A stretch of 64,000 nt of DNA from Paenibacillus radicibacter (GCF_024721995.1 NZ_JANQBC010000013.1:1-64000), one strand, 5' to 3'. Positions 52,401-60,993 are shown, counted from the first letter of the stretch. The notes: generated by a model not told the origin, from the sequence alone. Numbers and translations: made by a program.

Positions 52401-55400
52401 TCCACACTCAGTGGAGCTAGCTTCTCATACGTAACACTGTCCACTGAAAGTTTACTTGTATCAATACTTCCAGGTGCGATTTTGACGGAGAAAATAGAAC
52501 CATCCTGCAGTTTATCTCCAGATATCGAGCTAATTGCCAAGTGACCTTCATGAATAAGACCTGGACCTAAATGCGTCGAGTCAATAATCCCTTTAGCAAG
52601 ATGAGTAGCTTCTATTGAAAGGGGTGCAATTTTCTCAGAAGTAACGGATTCTTCCGCTAAGTGGGTGTCTGTTACAGCACCTGTTGCAATTTTGTACCGA
52701 GTAACCGCACATTCTGTTATATGTTCCGAAGCGATGGAACCTTGTTGAATTTTGGAACCATCTACACTATCTTCAGCCAGTTTATCGAATGTAACAGCCC
52801 CGTATGATATTTCTTTCGTACCGATTGAACCACTTGCGATGTGTTTAGGAGCAATTGCCCCATCACTAATCTTTGTTGAGGTTATAGCACCATCAGCAAG
52901 ATTCCCCCCCCAAATGATACCTTCACCCAAGTGATGTCCTTCCACTGCACCTGGAGCTATTGCTGAACCTAACACCGAACGTTCAGACAGATGGATTGCA
53001 TGAATTGCATTACCTGCGATCTTTAGTCCAGAGATCGAACCATCACTAATATGCTTCTCTTTGACTAAGGCATCGGTTAGATGTTCAGTTACAATTGAGC
53101 GATCTGCTAAATTGAGCGCACGAACAGCTTTCGGAGCTAGTTTAGCAGAAGTAATTGCCTTATCAACAACGTGTTCTTCCCCTACAATACCAATACCCAG
53201 ATGCTCAGCATGAATGGATTGATCGAGCAAGTGGCGGCTTGTAATCGTTCCGATATTCAACTTCTCAGCCGTTACAGCGCCATCTGCAATGTTATCTGTA
53301 TGAACAATTCCTTCGCCTAAATGCTCAGCTTGAACTGCCTTCGTCGATATATTTTCACTTAATATTGCATTTGGAGCGACTTTACTCGCTGTGATTACAT
53401 GGTCTGCCAGATGCCGATCCAATATCGTATTTGAACCAATCTTCACACTAATAACAGACCCATCAACCAAATGCTCGCTTGCAATTGATGTCGGTCTAAT
53501 TTTACTACCATCTACACTTTCACGTGCCAGCTTATCATAGGTAACAGCCTCATCTATTAATTTCCCTGTCGATACACTGCCATTAGCAAGCTTTTCAGAT
53601 TGAACTGCGCCCACTTGCAGTTTATCCCCAGTGATCGATTCTTCCTCCAGATGCATGGTGCCAATAGCCCGCTTCCCTACATGAACAGCAGATATTGTAC
53701 GTTCAGCAATATGCTGCGATTGAATCGCTCCTGTCGCAATTTTATCGCTTGTCACGGATTCAGATGCGATATGAGCACGTTGAACCGAAGAACGCTGTAA
53801 ATGTTGGGATTGAATCGAATTTGGTACGATATGAAGTGCATTAATCGTTTCTTTCGCAAGCTTCTCACTTGTAACCGCGCTATCAGCAAGTTTCTCCTTG
53901 GTGACCGCACTATCTGCAATAATTGCTGTTAGAATGGAGCCCGCTTGAAGCTGAGATGTACCAACCGAACCATAACCAAGTTTGTTCTCTGTAATCGATT
54001 CATCCCGAATATGCTCCGCGCCTAATGAACCAATCTTGAGTTTATCTCCATCAATACTTTGATCCATTAATTGTTCGATTGTAAAAATGCCACGCTGCAA
54101 ATGCTCCTGCGAGATTGAACGATCTTTAATATGGAAACCTTCAATGGCCTTAGCTTGCAAATGCTGCCCGCTAATTGAATCCATCGCAAGTTTCTCACTC
54201 GTTATCGTGCTATCCACAATTTTCTCACCGGTAATAATTTGCCCGGCTAGATGAATTTCTGTAACAGAAGATGGGGCCAAGTGATCCGCAAGAATGATCC
54301 CTTGATCAAGGTGTACGCTATTAATTGCTTTTTCTGCAATGTGTACACTCTGAATGGCTTCATTCGCAATTTTATCGGAATGGACAGCACGGTCTTCCAA
54401 ATGATCTGTTTGAATAGACCCCAATGCTATCTTCTCCGATTGAATGACGCGATCAGCAAGTTGCTCTGCATGAATGGCACCTAGTGCGATATGGGTTTGT
54501 TGGATCGCATGTGGTACCAATTTCTCCGAGGTGACCGCGCCGTCGCTTATCTTCGCACTCGTGACTGATAAATCCGTCAATTTGTCGGTTGATACCGATT
54601 CAGGAGCAAGCTTCGATGTCGTGACGGCATGAGCAGACAGATGATTCGTTACGACAACACTATCTGCAATGTGATGACTTTGAATCGCGCCTTGTTGCAG
54701 CTTAGCGCTTGTAACCGAAGCATCTTGCAACATGGTGGTTGAGACGGCTTTGGTTTGAATATGTGCAGAGCCAACAGCTCCTGTTGAGATATGGGAGGAA
54801 TGGATCGCCTCAGCTGCAAGTTTATCTTTGGTGACAGCAGAACGAGCAAGATGATCGGTATCAATCGATTCAGGGACGAGTTTCTCTGCAGTGATGGACT
54901 CGTTAGCAATCTTGCTCGTTGTAACAGCATACTTCGCTAGTACGTCTTCTGTAATTGCACCTCGGCCAATCTTTTCCGTGGTAACCGTATAATTCTGCAA
55001 GTGTTGTTCGGTAATGACACCCTCAAGGATGTGCTCTTCCAATATCGCGCCAGATTCAATATGGCTAGAGTTAATAATAAATTTACTTAATTTCTCAGAT
55101 GTAATAACTTCATCTTCCAGATGGTACGCGTGAATGCTGCCCTCTGCGATATGTTCAGAATGAATTTGATCCAGCGCAATGTTGCTGCCTTGCACAATGC
55201 CAAGACCCAGATGCTGATTCGTAATACTACGCTGTTGAATATGGTCGGAAGCTACACTTTTCGGTGCTAACTTCTCTCTTGTGACAGCACCATCTCGCAG
55301 TTTCTCATTCGTAATGGAATTGTCAGCAAGTTTAGCCGTATCAATCACTTGATTGACAAGATGCCTTGCTTGAATAGCACCACTCTTGATTTTATCTGAT

Positions 55401-56356
55401 GTAATTGCCTGATCTTCAATTAACTCCGGAGAAATACTAAACTCGGCAAGATGGATCGCTTGAATCGAACGATATGCCAATTTCGTGGCATCAATTGCAC
55501 CGTCAGCCAATTTGTTCGATGTGATTGAAGAGTCGATTAGCTTCTCACCCGAAATCGAGCGATCTTGGACTTTATCTCCTGTGATGGCATGAAATGCGAG
55601 GTGTTCTTGATCTACTGCACCTAGTGCAATTTTGTCGCGTGTAACAGCGCCGCTAGCAAGTTTAGACTGATCAACTGAATAGTCTTTGATTGACTTCGTG
55701 CCGACACTTTGCGGCTTGATCTTTGTCTCGTCAATGGCACGTGATGCAATTTTCTCATTGGTTACTGCTGCTTCAACAATGTCGTCGGTGTAGACGACAG
55801 CCTGCGTGGTTTTCCCTGTCTTACGCTGCTGCAGCACTTGTTCAGTAGAGGTATCGCCTTCAGGTTTGCGCACACCTTCTTCGACGCTCTCTTGAGCGAC
55901 GGATGAGATCGTGCTTTTGGCAACCGAGGGTCGTTGAGTTTTCCCTACTTTCTTGTACGTAATTTGCGTACTTCCCGTAGATTTCTCTGTCTTCGTCGCT
56001 GGTTCCGAAGCAGCTGGCGATTGGTCTTGAGTAGAGGGTGTAGGTGCTGTATGGGAAGCCTGCGCAGGCGTATTAGTGGGTGCAGTTGGTGATGCGTTTG
56101 AATTTGCAGAAACAAGTGCGCGATTCTGCTCTGCGCGAGGCAACTCTTCCTCATCATGTGATACGGGAAGAGTCGGCTCTGGGAATATATCGCTCTCTAT
56201 ATCCAGCACTTTGGCAATGTATTGGATATTCTGCCGATCTTTTTCTTTTACTTTGTTCGTGTCATCATCCAGCCACTTCAGCTCATTCGTGGATGCATTA
56301 TATTTGTTGGATTGAGATGACGATTTGCCGCTGGTGCGGCTTTTCCACTTTTTCAT
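49427..56356 (-). CDS. Giant decapeptide-repeat protein with WIAG-like tail
   Basis: 2309 residues. Residues 1-60 are charged (MKKWKSRTSGKSSSQSNKYN ... LKWLDDDTNKVKEKDRQNIQ). About 60-195 is a Ser/Thr/Pro/Ala/Gln linker. Residues 198-2217 are 202 consecutive 10-residue repeats of the pattern [VI]xxx[KH][LI]xxx[SA] (for example VTSEKLADGS). The last 95 residues are a beta-rich domain ending MNWIAIGSKA, which fits the family NCBI names WIAG-tail as I recall it. No signal peptide or membrane helix, so it stays in the mother cell. The ATG follows AGAGGAGA. A consensus sigma-K promoter lies upstream and a strong terminator downstream, so it is monocistronic. Expected fold: long beta-solenoid or fibre at the spore surface; the structural role is inferred. 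Confidence 0.85.
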   Translation of the reverse strand: MKKWKSRTSGKSSSQSNKYNASTNELKWLDDDTNKVKEKDRQNIQYIAKVLDIESDIFPEPTLPVSHDEEELPRAEQNRALVSANSNASPTAPTNTPAQASHTAPTPSTQDQSPAASEPATKTEKSTGSTQITYKKVGKTQRPSVAKSTISSVAQESVEEGVRKPEGDTSTEQVLQQRKTGKTTQAVVYTDDIVEAAVTNEKIASRAIDETKIKPQSVGTKSIKDYSVDQSKLASGAVTRDKIALGAVDQEHLAFHAITGDKVQDRSISGEKLIDSSITSNKLADGAIDATKLAYRSIQAIHLAEFSISPELIEDQAITSDKIKSGAIQARHLVNQVIDTAKLADNSITNEKLRDGAVTREKLAPKSVASDHIQQRSITNQHLGLGIVQGSNIALDQIHSEHIAEGSIHAYHLEDEVITSEKLSKFIINSSHIESGAILEEHILEGVITEQHLQNYTVTTEKIGRGAITEDVLAKYAVTTSKIANESITAEKLVPESIDTDHLARSAVTKDKLAAEAIHSSHISTGAVGSAHIQTKAVSTTMLQDASVTSAKLQQGAIQSHHIADSVVVTNHLSAHAVTTSKLAPESVSTDKLTDLSVTSAKISDGAVTSEKLVPHAIQQTHIALGAIHAEQLADRVIQSEKIALGSIQTDHLEDRAVHSDKIANEAIQSVHIAEKAINSVHLDQGIILADHLAPSSVTEIHLAGQIITGEKIVDSTITSEKLAMDSISGQHLQAKAIEGFHIKDRSISQEHLQRGIFTIEQLMDQSIDGDKLKIGSLGAEHIRDESITENKLGYGSVGTSQLQAGSILTAIIADSAVTKEKLADSAVTSEKLAKETINALHIVPNSIQSQHLQRSSVQRAHIASESVTSDKIATGAIQSQHIAERTISAVHVGKRAIGTMHLEEESITGDKLQVGAVQSEKLANGSVSTGKLIDEAVTYDKLARESVDGSKIRPTSIASEHLVDGSVISVKIGSNTILDRHLADHVITASKVAPNAILSENISTKAVQAEHLGEGIVHTDNIADGAVTAEKLNIGTITSRHLLDQSIHAEHLGIGIVGEEHVVDKAITSAKLAPKAVRALNLADRSIVTEHLTDALVKEKHISDGSISGLKIAGNAIHAIHLSERSVLGSAIAPGAVEGHHLGEGIIWGGNLADGAITSTKISDGAIAPKHIASGSIGTKEISYGAVTFDKLAEDSVDGSKIQQGSIASEHITECAVTRYKIATGAVTDTHLAEESVTSEKIAPLSIEATHLAKGIIDSTHLGPGLIHEGHLAISSISGDKLQDGSIFSVKIAPGSIDTSKLSVDSVTYEKLAPLSVDGNKVRPQSISSNHIAADAITSSQLAADAIYETHLTDGSVTAGKVAPGVIHGKHLAPGVINATHLTSEIVNERHLCDESVTEMKLRNGSITSAKLAPSSVSTVKLQDESVTYEKLAVGSVDGSKLRRNSVTTLHMVDGSVTMEKLASDAIGSQQLVDASVTAEKIAPSSITREHLVDNSIIGEHLSPAIITNKHLTPGAVEQEHLGVSVITEEKLVDGSVTSDKIANQSIQTYHIALEAITAEKLADDSVDGDKLAALSVGENHLVDFSVTSDKIASFAVTVTHIADGSVTQDKLAMDAVSSEHICENSIVSEHLTVGLIRPEHLSDDAILGDKLVSNSVDGSKLMDHTISGSKLQPGSVHTASLAEESIDATKLQKRSVSTIHLEDGVVTSSKLAEAIITNEHLIDGSVTHDKLAVRSVSSENLIEGSILWEHLSTESIREGHLSEAIIRSSHITDGAVTASKLSPNIVSSMILVDGSVTNTKIADRSVDSAKITRFAVTTDHVIDQAITSEKLGQRSVQSQHLGDHVVESNHLGVRSIEGSHIAIGTIGGEHLAEGVISERHLTPGLLREEHLSLSTIAGDKIKNDSISGDKLVAMSITGDKLADGSVTVDKLAPGSIDGARLAVSSVGAAHLESGSVSREKLATGAVLEAHLSDRAVTRDKIATGSIVADHIQVNSIETDHLTANAVREEHLNVHSVSTDKIQDRAVDQSKLADGSVTASKMSSGSIAYDHLQDDSVDGAKIRNNSISTSHLLSEIVTSDKVAASAILTNHLTDGSVTQAKLAAQVVGSVHLMDQSVAFNHHAPASIGSLHLCVDIVGNEHLQDLTIQSGKIAEHAITASKLADQSVTSEKLALQSVDGSKLKHLSVTTDHLEDHAVRSNHLAAGSVTEDKLAFRPVYTTSTKPAVLQQFGFESYQMNVQDEMIDITVTFDEPFVDTMYSIVAMTNHPVCYAVCKSKTNSSAVITVVRAKFSPDISGLMNWIAIGSKA

Positions 56357-56388
56357 AGATATCTCCTCTCTGACATCCTAGTCTTCTG

Positions 56389-56417
56389 TAACATATGCAT
56401 TCACCCAGTTACTGGTT
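56389..56417 (-). promoter_or_regulatory. Sigma-K promoter of the giant repeat-protein gene
   Basis: On the minus strand AACC (56417-56414), exactly 16 bp, then CATATGTTA (56397-56389): a full match to mACm-N16-CATAnnnTA. It is about 33 bp upstream of the ATG at 56356. Together with the gerE promoter it gives two perfect matches in the window, both in front of genes suited to late mother-cell expression. Confidence 0.7.
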
Positions 56418-56450
56418 TATCATTTAAGCTTATCCATAGGCATTCCACAC

Positions 56451-56490
56451 AAAAAAACTCCCGCCAACTGCAATTAGCAGTAAGGGGAGC
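56451..56490 (-). terminator. Rho-independent terminator
   Basis: On the minus strand CTCCC...ACTGC-TAATT-GCAGT...GGGAG forms a two-part stem followed by seven T. It starts at the stop codon of the small membrane protein gene (56490). Confidence 0.75.
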
Positions 56491-56786
56491 TAGGAACTCA
56501 TCTTATTTTCTATAAGGGGACGAATACTCAAATACAGTACATACATACCGACATAAGCGCCGCTTCCTAAAAATAATGGATTGAGAAACACCGCATGAAT
56601 ATTCGTCATAAAAACCGTCTGATCACGCACGATCTCATAAATTCCAACTGCTGCAATACTGCCCGCTATCCATATCGATATAAATCCAATCCAAGCAAAT
56701 GCGAGCTTACACGTACGATACCGGTTTGCAACAATAACCATCAGCCAAGGTATAACCAAAGCTCCAATCCATATGATCAATCCCAT
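56490..56786 (-). CDS. Small membrane protein
   Basis: 98 residues with three hydrophobic segments: GLIIWIGALVIPWLMVIVAN, LAFAWIGFISIWIAGSIAAV and LFLGSGAYVGMYVLYLSI. No charged catalytic motif. GGAGGTG precedes the ATG at 9 nt and a terminator follows, so it is a real single-gene unit. It is divergent from psd. I do not recognise the family; a spore or envelope membrane role would be guesswork. Confidence 0.7.
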   Translation of the reverse strand: MGLIIWIGALVIPWLMVIVANRYRTCKLAFAWIGFISIWIAGSIAAVGIYEIVRDQTVFMTNIHAVFLNPLFLGSGAYVGMYVLYLSIRPLIENKMSS

Positions 56787-56907
56787 ATGACATTACACCT
56801 CCAACAGTATCGTATGCAAAAGTGTAAAATCCATCCGTTCGCATTGATTAAATACCCTTTCTGTGGCAAGATAAAAATATTATGCAAAAGAAATGGAGCA
56901 AGATTAC

Positions 56908-57696
56908 ATGTCTAAACCGGTTTTTCGGTTATTAACGGAACTTTCATCGAGAAAATGGATTTCACAATTAACAGGAAAGTTTGCTAAGTCCAAGGTGAGC
57001 CGTACACTTATCCCCCGTTTTGCCAAAACCTATGGAATTCCAATTGAAGATGCGGAGAAAGAAATTCACGAGTATCAATCGCTCAACGACTTCTTTACCC
57101 GTAAGCTTAAAGCGGGACTTCGTCCCTTAGATACAGAGGTTAACTCTTTGCTCTCACCTGTAGATTCCTTAATTACAGGAATGGGTCCGATTGAAGAAGG
57201 ACTTATTCTGAATGTAAAAGGACAAGATTACACAGTTGACGATCTGCTTAACCATTCACCACGTCGAATCAACTATGAGAATGGTTTTTACTTTGTGTTG
57301 TATTTGTCACCTACGGATTATCACCGTATTCACTCACCTGTTACAGGAACAATTCTTGAAAAAGAACACGTGCCAGGCAAAGTATACCCGGTGAATGACT
57401 TTGGTCTTCGTTACATGCGTAAAGTACTTAGTCGCAACGAGCGCTTGATCACAATCATGAACTGTGAACAAGGTGAAGTCGCGGTTATTAAAGTTGGTGC
57501 ACTAAATGTTGCATCGATTCAATATTCCAAAGATATTCGCACGAATATGCAAGCTGGAGATGATCTAGCTTATTTCGAGTTTGGTTCAACTGTTGTCCTA
57601 TTACTCGAGAATGATATCTTCACACCACGTGAGGACTTAGAAGTGGGTAGCAAGGTAAAGATGGGCGAGAAGCTCGGCGTACTTAAAGAAGCTTAA
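56908..57696 (+). CDS. psd: Phosphatidylserine decarboxylase proenzyme
   Basis: 262 residues from ATG 56908, with GGAGC at 8-9 nt; the ATG at 56893 lies upstream of that site. Catalytic SPVDS (Asp86) and IHSPV (His142), and the self-cleavage motif FEFGSTVVLL, where Ser227 becomes the pyruvoyl group (GST in the place of LGST). It makes phosphatidylethanolamine from phosphatidylserine at the membrane. Length and motif match the B. subtilis-type Psd. pssA is not adjacent in this window. Divergent from the membrane protein at 56786. Confidence 0.9.
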   Translation: MSKPVFRLLTELSSRKWISQLTGKFAKSKVSRTLIPRFAKTYGIPIEDAEKEIHEYQSLNDFFTRKLKAGLRPLDTEVNSLLSPVDSLITGMGPIEEGLILNVKGQDYTVDDLLNHSPRRINYENGFYFVLYLSPTDYHRIHSPVTGTILEKEHVPGKVYPVNDFGLRYMRKVLSRNERLITIMNCEQGEVAVIKVGALNVASIQYSKDIRTNMQAGDDLAYFEFGSTVVLLLENDIFTPREDLEVGSKVKMGEKLGVLKEA

Positions 57697-57724
57697 GACC
57701 GCTCACAGGGAGAGGAGCTGCTTT

Positions 57725-58981
57725 ATGCAAGCAGGTACTAATAATATCATCGCGGATAAACCAAAAGCACCATCTCAAATAGCGAGTTCAACTACCTTTA
57801 GAATCTTGTTTGCCGTATCGCTTGTCCATCTATGCAACGATATGATGCAATCCGTCATCCCTGCTATGTTTCCGATTCTCAAATCGGAACTCGACTTGTC
57901 TTATAGACAAGTTGGGTTTATTTTTTTTATTTTCCAATTAACTGCATCCATCATGCAACCGGTAGTCGGTATCTTTACAGATAGGAGACCATTCCCAGCC
58001 TTACTGCCGCTGGGCATGATCTCCTCCCTGATTGGGATTATCTTGCTTGCGTTCGCACCAAGTTATGTCTTAATCCTATTCGCCGTCATCTTTATTGGGC
58101 TCGGCTCGGCAGCCTTCCATCCGGAGGGATCAAGGGTTGCTCATTTAGCTGCTGGCGGTCGCAAAGGAATGGCACAATCAATTTTCCAAGTGGGTGGAAA
58201 TACAGGTGCTGCAATGGGTCCGATCATTACCAAGTGGGTGTTACTGCCCCTCGGACAAATCGGAGCAATCTGGTTCACGATCATTGCAGGTATCGGAATA
58301 TTCATTCAAATGTATGTAGCCAAGTGGTATGGTGGCGTACTAAAAGCCGGTGAACGCAAGAAGAAAGCAGCCGTGAAGCGGGTCATCAGTCCCGAGCGAA
58401 AACAAGCGATTGTGTTTGCAATGGTGGTATTGTTATTCCTCGTCTTGTTCCGTTCCTGGTACAGTGCAGCCGTATCCACGTATTATGCTTTCTATTTAAA
58501 TGAAATTTTCGGTGTGTCGATCGAGAATGCACAAATGTACTTATTCGTCTATCTCGTTGCAGGAGCAGTCGGTACATTCGTTGGCGGCCCTCTAGCAGAT
58601 CGCTTTGGCAAACGAAACATCATCTTCTTCTCGATGCTAGGTGCTGCGCCGCTTAGTATTGCGGTTCCGTATGTAGATGGACCATGGCTAGTGGTGCTTC
58701 TCGCATTAAACGGAATGATTATGATGTCTAGCTTCTCCGTAACCGTCATCTATGCACAAGCTCTTGTTCCTGGTAAGATCGGCATGGTGTCCGGTCTTGT
58801 TACAGGTCTAGCGTTTGGTCTAGGCGGTGTCGGGGCACTTGCGATTGGCGATATGATTGAAACATTCGGCATCTCACCAATTATGAAGCTCGCGGGCTAT
58901 TTGCCGCTGCTAGGTATGTTGACGTTCCTCCTGCCATCAGATCGCAAGCTCGCCTCGTGGACAGAGGATGCACAGGGGTAA
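57725..58981 (+). CDS. MFS transporter, fosmidomycin-resistance (Fsr) type
   Basis: 418 residues with twelve predicted helices. LVHLCNDMMQSVIPAMFPIL, GSAAFHPEGSRVAHLAAGGR and SIFQVGGNTGAAMGPIITKW are characteristic of Fsr-like exporters. GAGAGGAG precedes the ATG. It lies 28 bp after psd and may be transcribed with it; a clear terminator follows. Family members export fosmidomycin and related compounds in E. coli; the native substrate here is unknown. Confidence 0.85.
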   Translation: MQAGTNNIIADKPKAPSQIASSTTFRILFAVSLVHLCNDMMQSVIPAMFPILKSELDLSYRQVGFIFFIFQLTASIMQPVVGIFTDRRPFPALLPLGMISSLIGIILLAFAPSYVLILFAVIFIGLGSAAFHPEGSRVAHLAAGGRKGMAQSIFQVGGNTGAAMGPIITKWVLLPLGQIGAIWFTIIAGIGIFIQMYVAKWYGGVLKAGERKKKAAVKRVISPERKQAIVFAMVVLLFLVLFRSWYSAAVSTYYAFYLNEIFGVSIENAQMYLFVYLVAGAVGTFVGGPLADRFGKRNIIFFSMLGAAPLSIAVPYVDGPWLVVLLALNGMIMMSSFSVTVIYAQALVPGKIGMVSGLVTGLAFGLGGVGALAIGDMIETFGISPIMKLAGYLPLLGMLTFLLPSDRKLASWTEDAQG

Positions 58982-59002
58982 TTCGATTATAAATTGTATA
59001 TG

Positions 59003-59051
59003 AAAAGGTCAAGTTCGAGGCGTATTAAGACTTCGAAGCTTGACCTTTTTT
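59003..59051 (+). terminator. Rho-independent terminator
   Basis: AAAGGTCAAG pairs with CTTGACCTTT, with an inner TTCGA/TCGAA stem, followed by a T-run on the plus strand. It is 22 bp after the Fsr-type transporter stop. Confidence 0.8.
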
Positions 59052-59109
59052 CATTGCTACCAGCATATGGTAAAATAATGATATAAATACAATATGAGGT
59101 GATATCCCT

Positions 59110-59310
59110 GTGACTGTCATGAAAAACTTTGTGCTTGTCGTGCTGAGCATGGTCGCCCAGCTGTGGACTGGATTTTTCAATCGTAAACAAGATTTCTATG
59201 ATCGGAGATCCGTTACGAAAACGAAGCTAGGCTATGTCGTATTTGTCATCCTAGCTTTACTTGCCACAATCGGCATTATGTATTGGCCTTATATGAAGAT
59301 TAAACATTAA
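59110..59310 (+). CDS. Small two-helix membrane protein
   Basis: 66 residues with hydrophobic segments FVLVVLSMVAQLWTGFF and LGYVVFVILALLATIGIMYW, joined by a basic loop (NRKQDFYDRRSVTKTK). GTG start at 59110 with GAGGTG at 8 nt. Two-helix proteins of this size often act as small membrane accessory factors; no family is recognised. A CATATGGTA sequence (matching a sigma-K -10) lies 38 bp upstream but its -35 spacing is wrong. Confidence 0.6.
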   Translation: MTVMKNFVLVVLSMVAQLWTGFFNRKQDFYDRRSVTKTKLGYVVFVILALLATIGIMYWPYMKIKH

Positions 59311-59389
59311 CTTTCATAGAACATACGTTTGCGTATTTGGTAGTTTGTGGTATGATAAACGCATCATTTATTTAGAGGAGTTGAAACAA

Positions 59390-60331
59390 TTGATCACCCC
59401 GCATAATGAAAAACTCCAGCAGTACGCTGACTTTTTACAATGGGCTGATAAGCTAAGAGATTTAGAAGGCAGCAGCTTATGGCTTAAACCAATCTCATCT
59501 GGCAAATGGTCGATACGCGATCTACTTACCCATTTCATGCAATGGGATCGCAACGGGATTGATGTGATGGTTCCGAATATCGCCGAAGGTGCCAGCTTAT
59601 TCTTCGTTGATATTGAAGCGTACAATTAAGAGTCAATTGCACTTGCCCAGTCTTATACTTCCATACATACCTTACTTAATGACCTTATTCATACTCGAAC
59701 ACAATTCATTAACCTTCTTACCGAGAAATATGACGATACAACACATTTCACAATTGATAACCACCCACACACCTATGACTCCTACCTCCATATTTTCATT
59801 CATCATGATGGTCACCATAAAGCCCAGTTCGAAGCATTCCTAGAACAAGAACAACAGCTAGAACATGCCGTGAAGCTTCGCAAAGAGAACAAGTTAGAAG
59901 AATCTAATACATTACTACTAGAGCTAGTCGCTAAATCACCGCAAGACGCTTACTTGAATTACCAGTGCGCATGGAGCTTTGATGTATTAGGCTTAGAATC
60001 CCAAGCTGTACCATACTATGAAGCAGCCATCGCTCTTGGTCTTAGTGGATCCGATTTGGAAGGTGCATACCTCGGACTCGGCAGTACTTACCGCACGATA
60101 GCGGATTACAACAATTCCAAGCGTATTTTTGAACAAGGAATGGAGCAATTCCCTAACAATAAAGTGCTCCCCGTGTTCTACGCCATGACGCTGTACAATC
60201 TGCAAGAACATGATCGTGCGATGGAAGTGCTGCTATTAAAGCTCATTGAAACGACAAGTGACGAGGGCATCCTCGGTTACAGTAAAGCTATTCAATTCTA
60301 TTCCAATCAGCTCGATCGAGTATGGGACTAA
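59390..60331 (+). pseudogene. DinB-like domain fused to TPR protein, interrupted by one in-frame TAA
   Basis: TTG start at 59390 behind AGAGGAG. Codons 1-79 give the front of a DinB-like four-helix domain (YADFLQWADKLRDLEGSSLW ... WSIRDLLTHFMQWDRNGIDV). A TAA at 59627-59629 stops it. Reading straight on in the same frame for 80 codons completes the fold, including FIHHDGHHKAQFEAF with the metal His, then a tetratricopeptide domain (LELVAKSPQDAYLNYQCAWS, GLGSTYRTIADYNNSKRIFE) to the stop at 60331. There is no ribosome site for a separate TPR gene. One base (AAA to TAA) explains it. Alternatives: a sequencing error, readthrough, or two truncated proteins. Confidence 0.75.
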
Positions 60332-60473
60332 TTTTTATTTTAAATAATGGCTTTGTCACCGACACGAACACAAAGCTTCGGTGTTCTGCTTATTCTTATT
60401 AAACTAATGGGCATTTTAATACGATACAGCGGAAGTGGTAATAATAACCACAACAAATTGCGGAGGGGTCAAA

Positions 60474-60926
60474 GTGAAGCAAATTATTGTGGCTTTATTA
60501 ATTTTGAGTAGTGCGCTGATTAATCCTAAAAACGTGATTGCTAATGTATCCATGCCTTGCAGTTCAATTCTAGAACCAGTAAATACAGGCTTTGTAAATG
60601 CAAAAGGAGCAGCTCTGGTCTATAAAGTAAAATTATCACCAAGTTTTCCACGCACCAGCATAAGTATTCAAGCTAACCATCTTCCTACTCCATCCTCTAT
60701 TGGAGAATATGACAGTTTCGAAGGTTTTGTATTTACTCAAAATGAGATTAGTTGGAGATTCAGACTATATCCAACACCAGAAGAAGGTAGTCCTACTTGG
60801 GCTGGTAGGTTTGACGAAATAACAGCAGATTTAGCAAATAGCAAAATAGAAGTGCGTTTTTCCAACTCAAAAACTGGAAACCTGGGACCTGTAGTATTAA
60901 CTGGTAGTATTAATTCCTGTAAATAG
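60474..60926 (+). CDS. Small exported protein, unknown function
   Basis: 150 residues from GTG 60474, with GGAGGGG at 5 nt. A signal peptide KQIIVALLILSSALINPKN with cleavage likely after VIANVS or nearby. The mature part has two cysteines at its ends (PCSSIL and NSCK) and beta-strand patterns (ISWRFRLYPTPEEG, KIEVRFSNSKTG). No known family. It has its own terminator downstream. Its AT-rich codons differ slightly from the neighbouring psd/MFS genes. Confidence 0.6.
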   Translation: MKQIIVALLILSSALINPKNVIANVSMPCSSILEPVNTGFVNAKGAALVYKVKLSPSFPRTSISIQANHLPTPSSIGEYDSFEGFVFTQNEISWRFRLYPTPEEGSPTWAGRFDEITADLANSKIEVRFSNSKTGNLGPVVLTGSINSCK

Positions 60927-60969
60927 TTTAGCTTATTGTGCTAACGCGACACGATAGTTCAAATGTTTT

Positions 60970-60993
60970 AGGCTGCCATTTGGCAGCCTTTTC
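60970..60993 (+). terminator. Rho-independent terminator
   Basis: GGCTGCC (60971-60977) pairs with GGCAGCC (60982-60988) around a 4-nt loop, then TTTTCT. It is 44 bp after the stop at 60926. Confidence 0.8.

Noticed and set aside
49706-55765. 30-bp periodic repeats resembling a CRISPR array or satellite
   Set aside because: The repeats lie in one intact reading frame, diverge at every unit, and have no conserved repeat with unique spacers; they encode protein decapeptides.
50149-56358. Many open frames antisense to or out of frame with the giant gene (for example 50149-50466 plus and 54649-54930 minus)
   Set aside because: They arise from the same periodic DNA, lack ribosome sites and show no family resemblance.
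59870-60331. Separate TPR gene starting at GTG 59870
   Set aside because: There is no ribosome site, and the frame continues upstream through a DinB fold to the TAA at 59627; treated as one interrupted gene.
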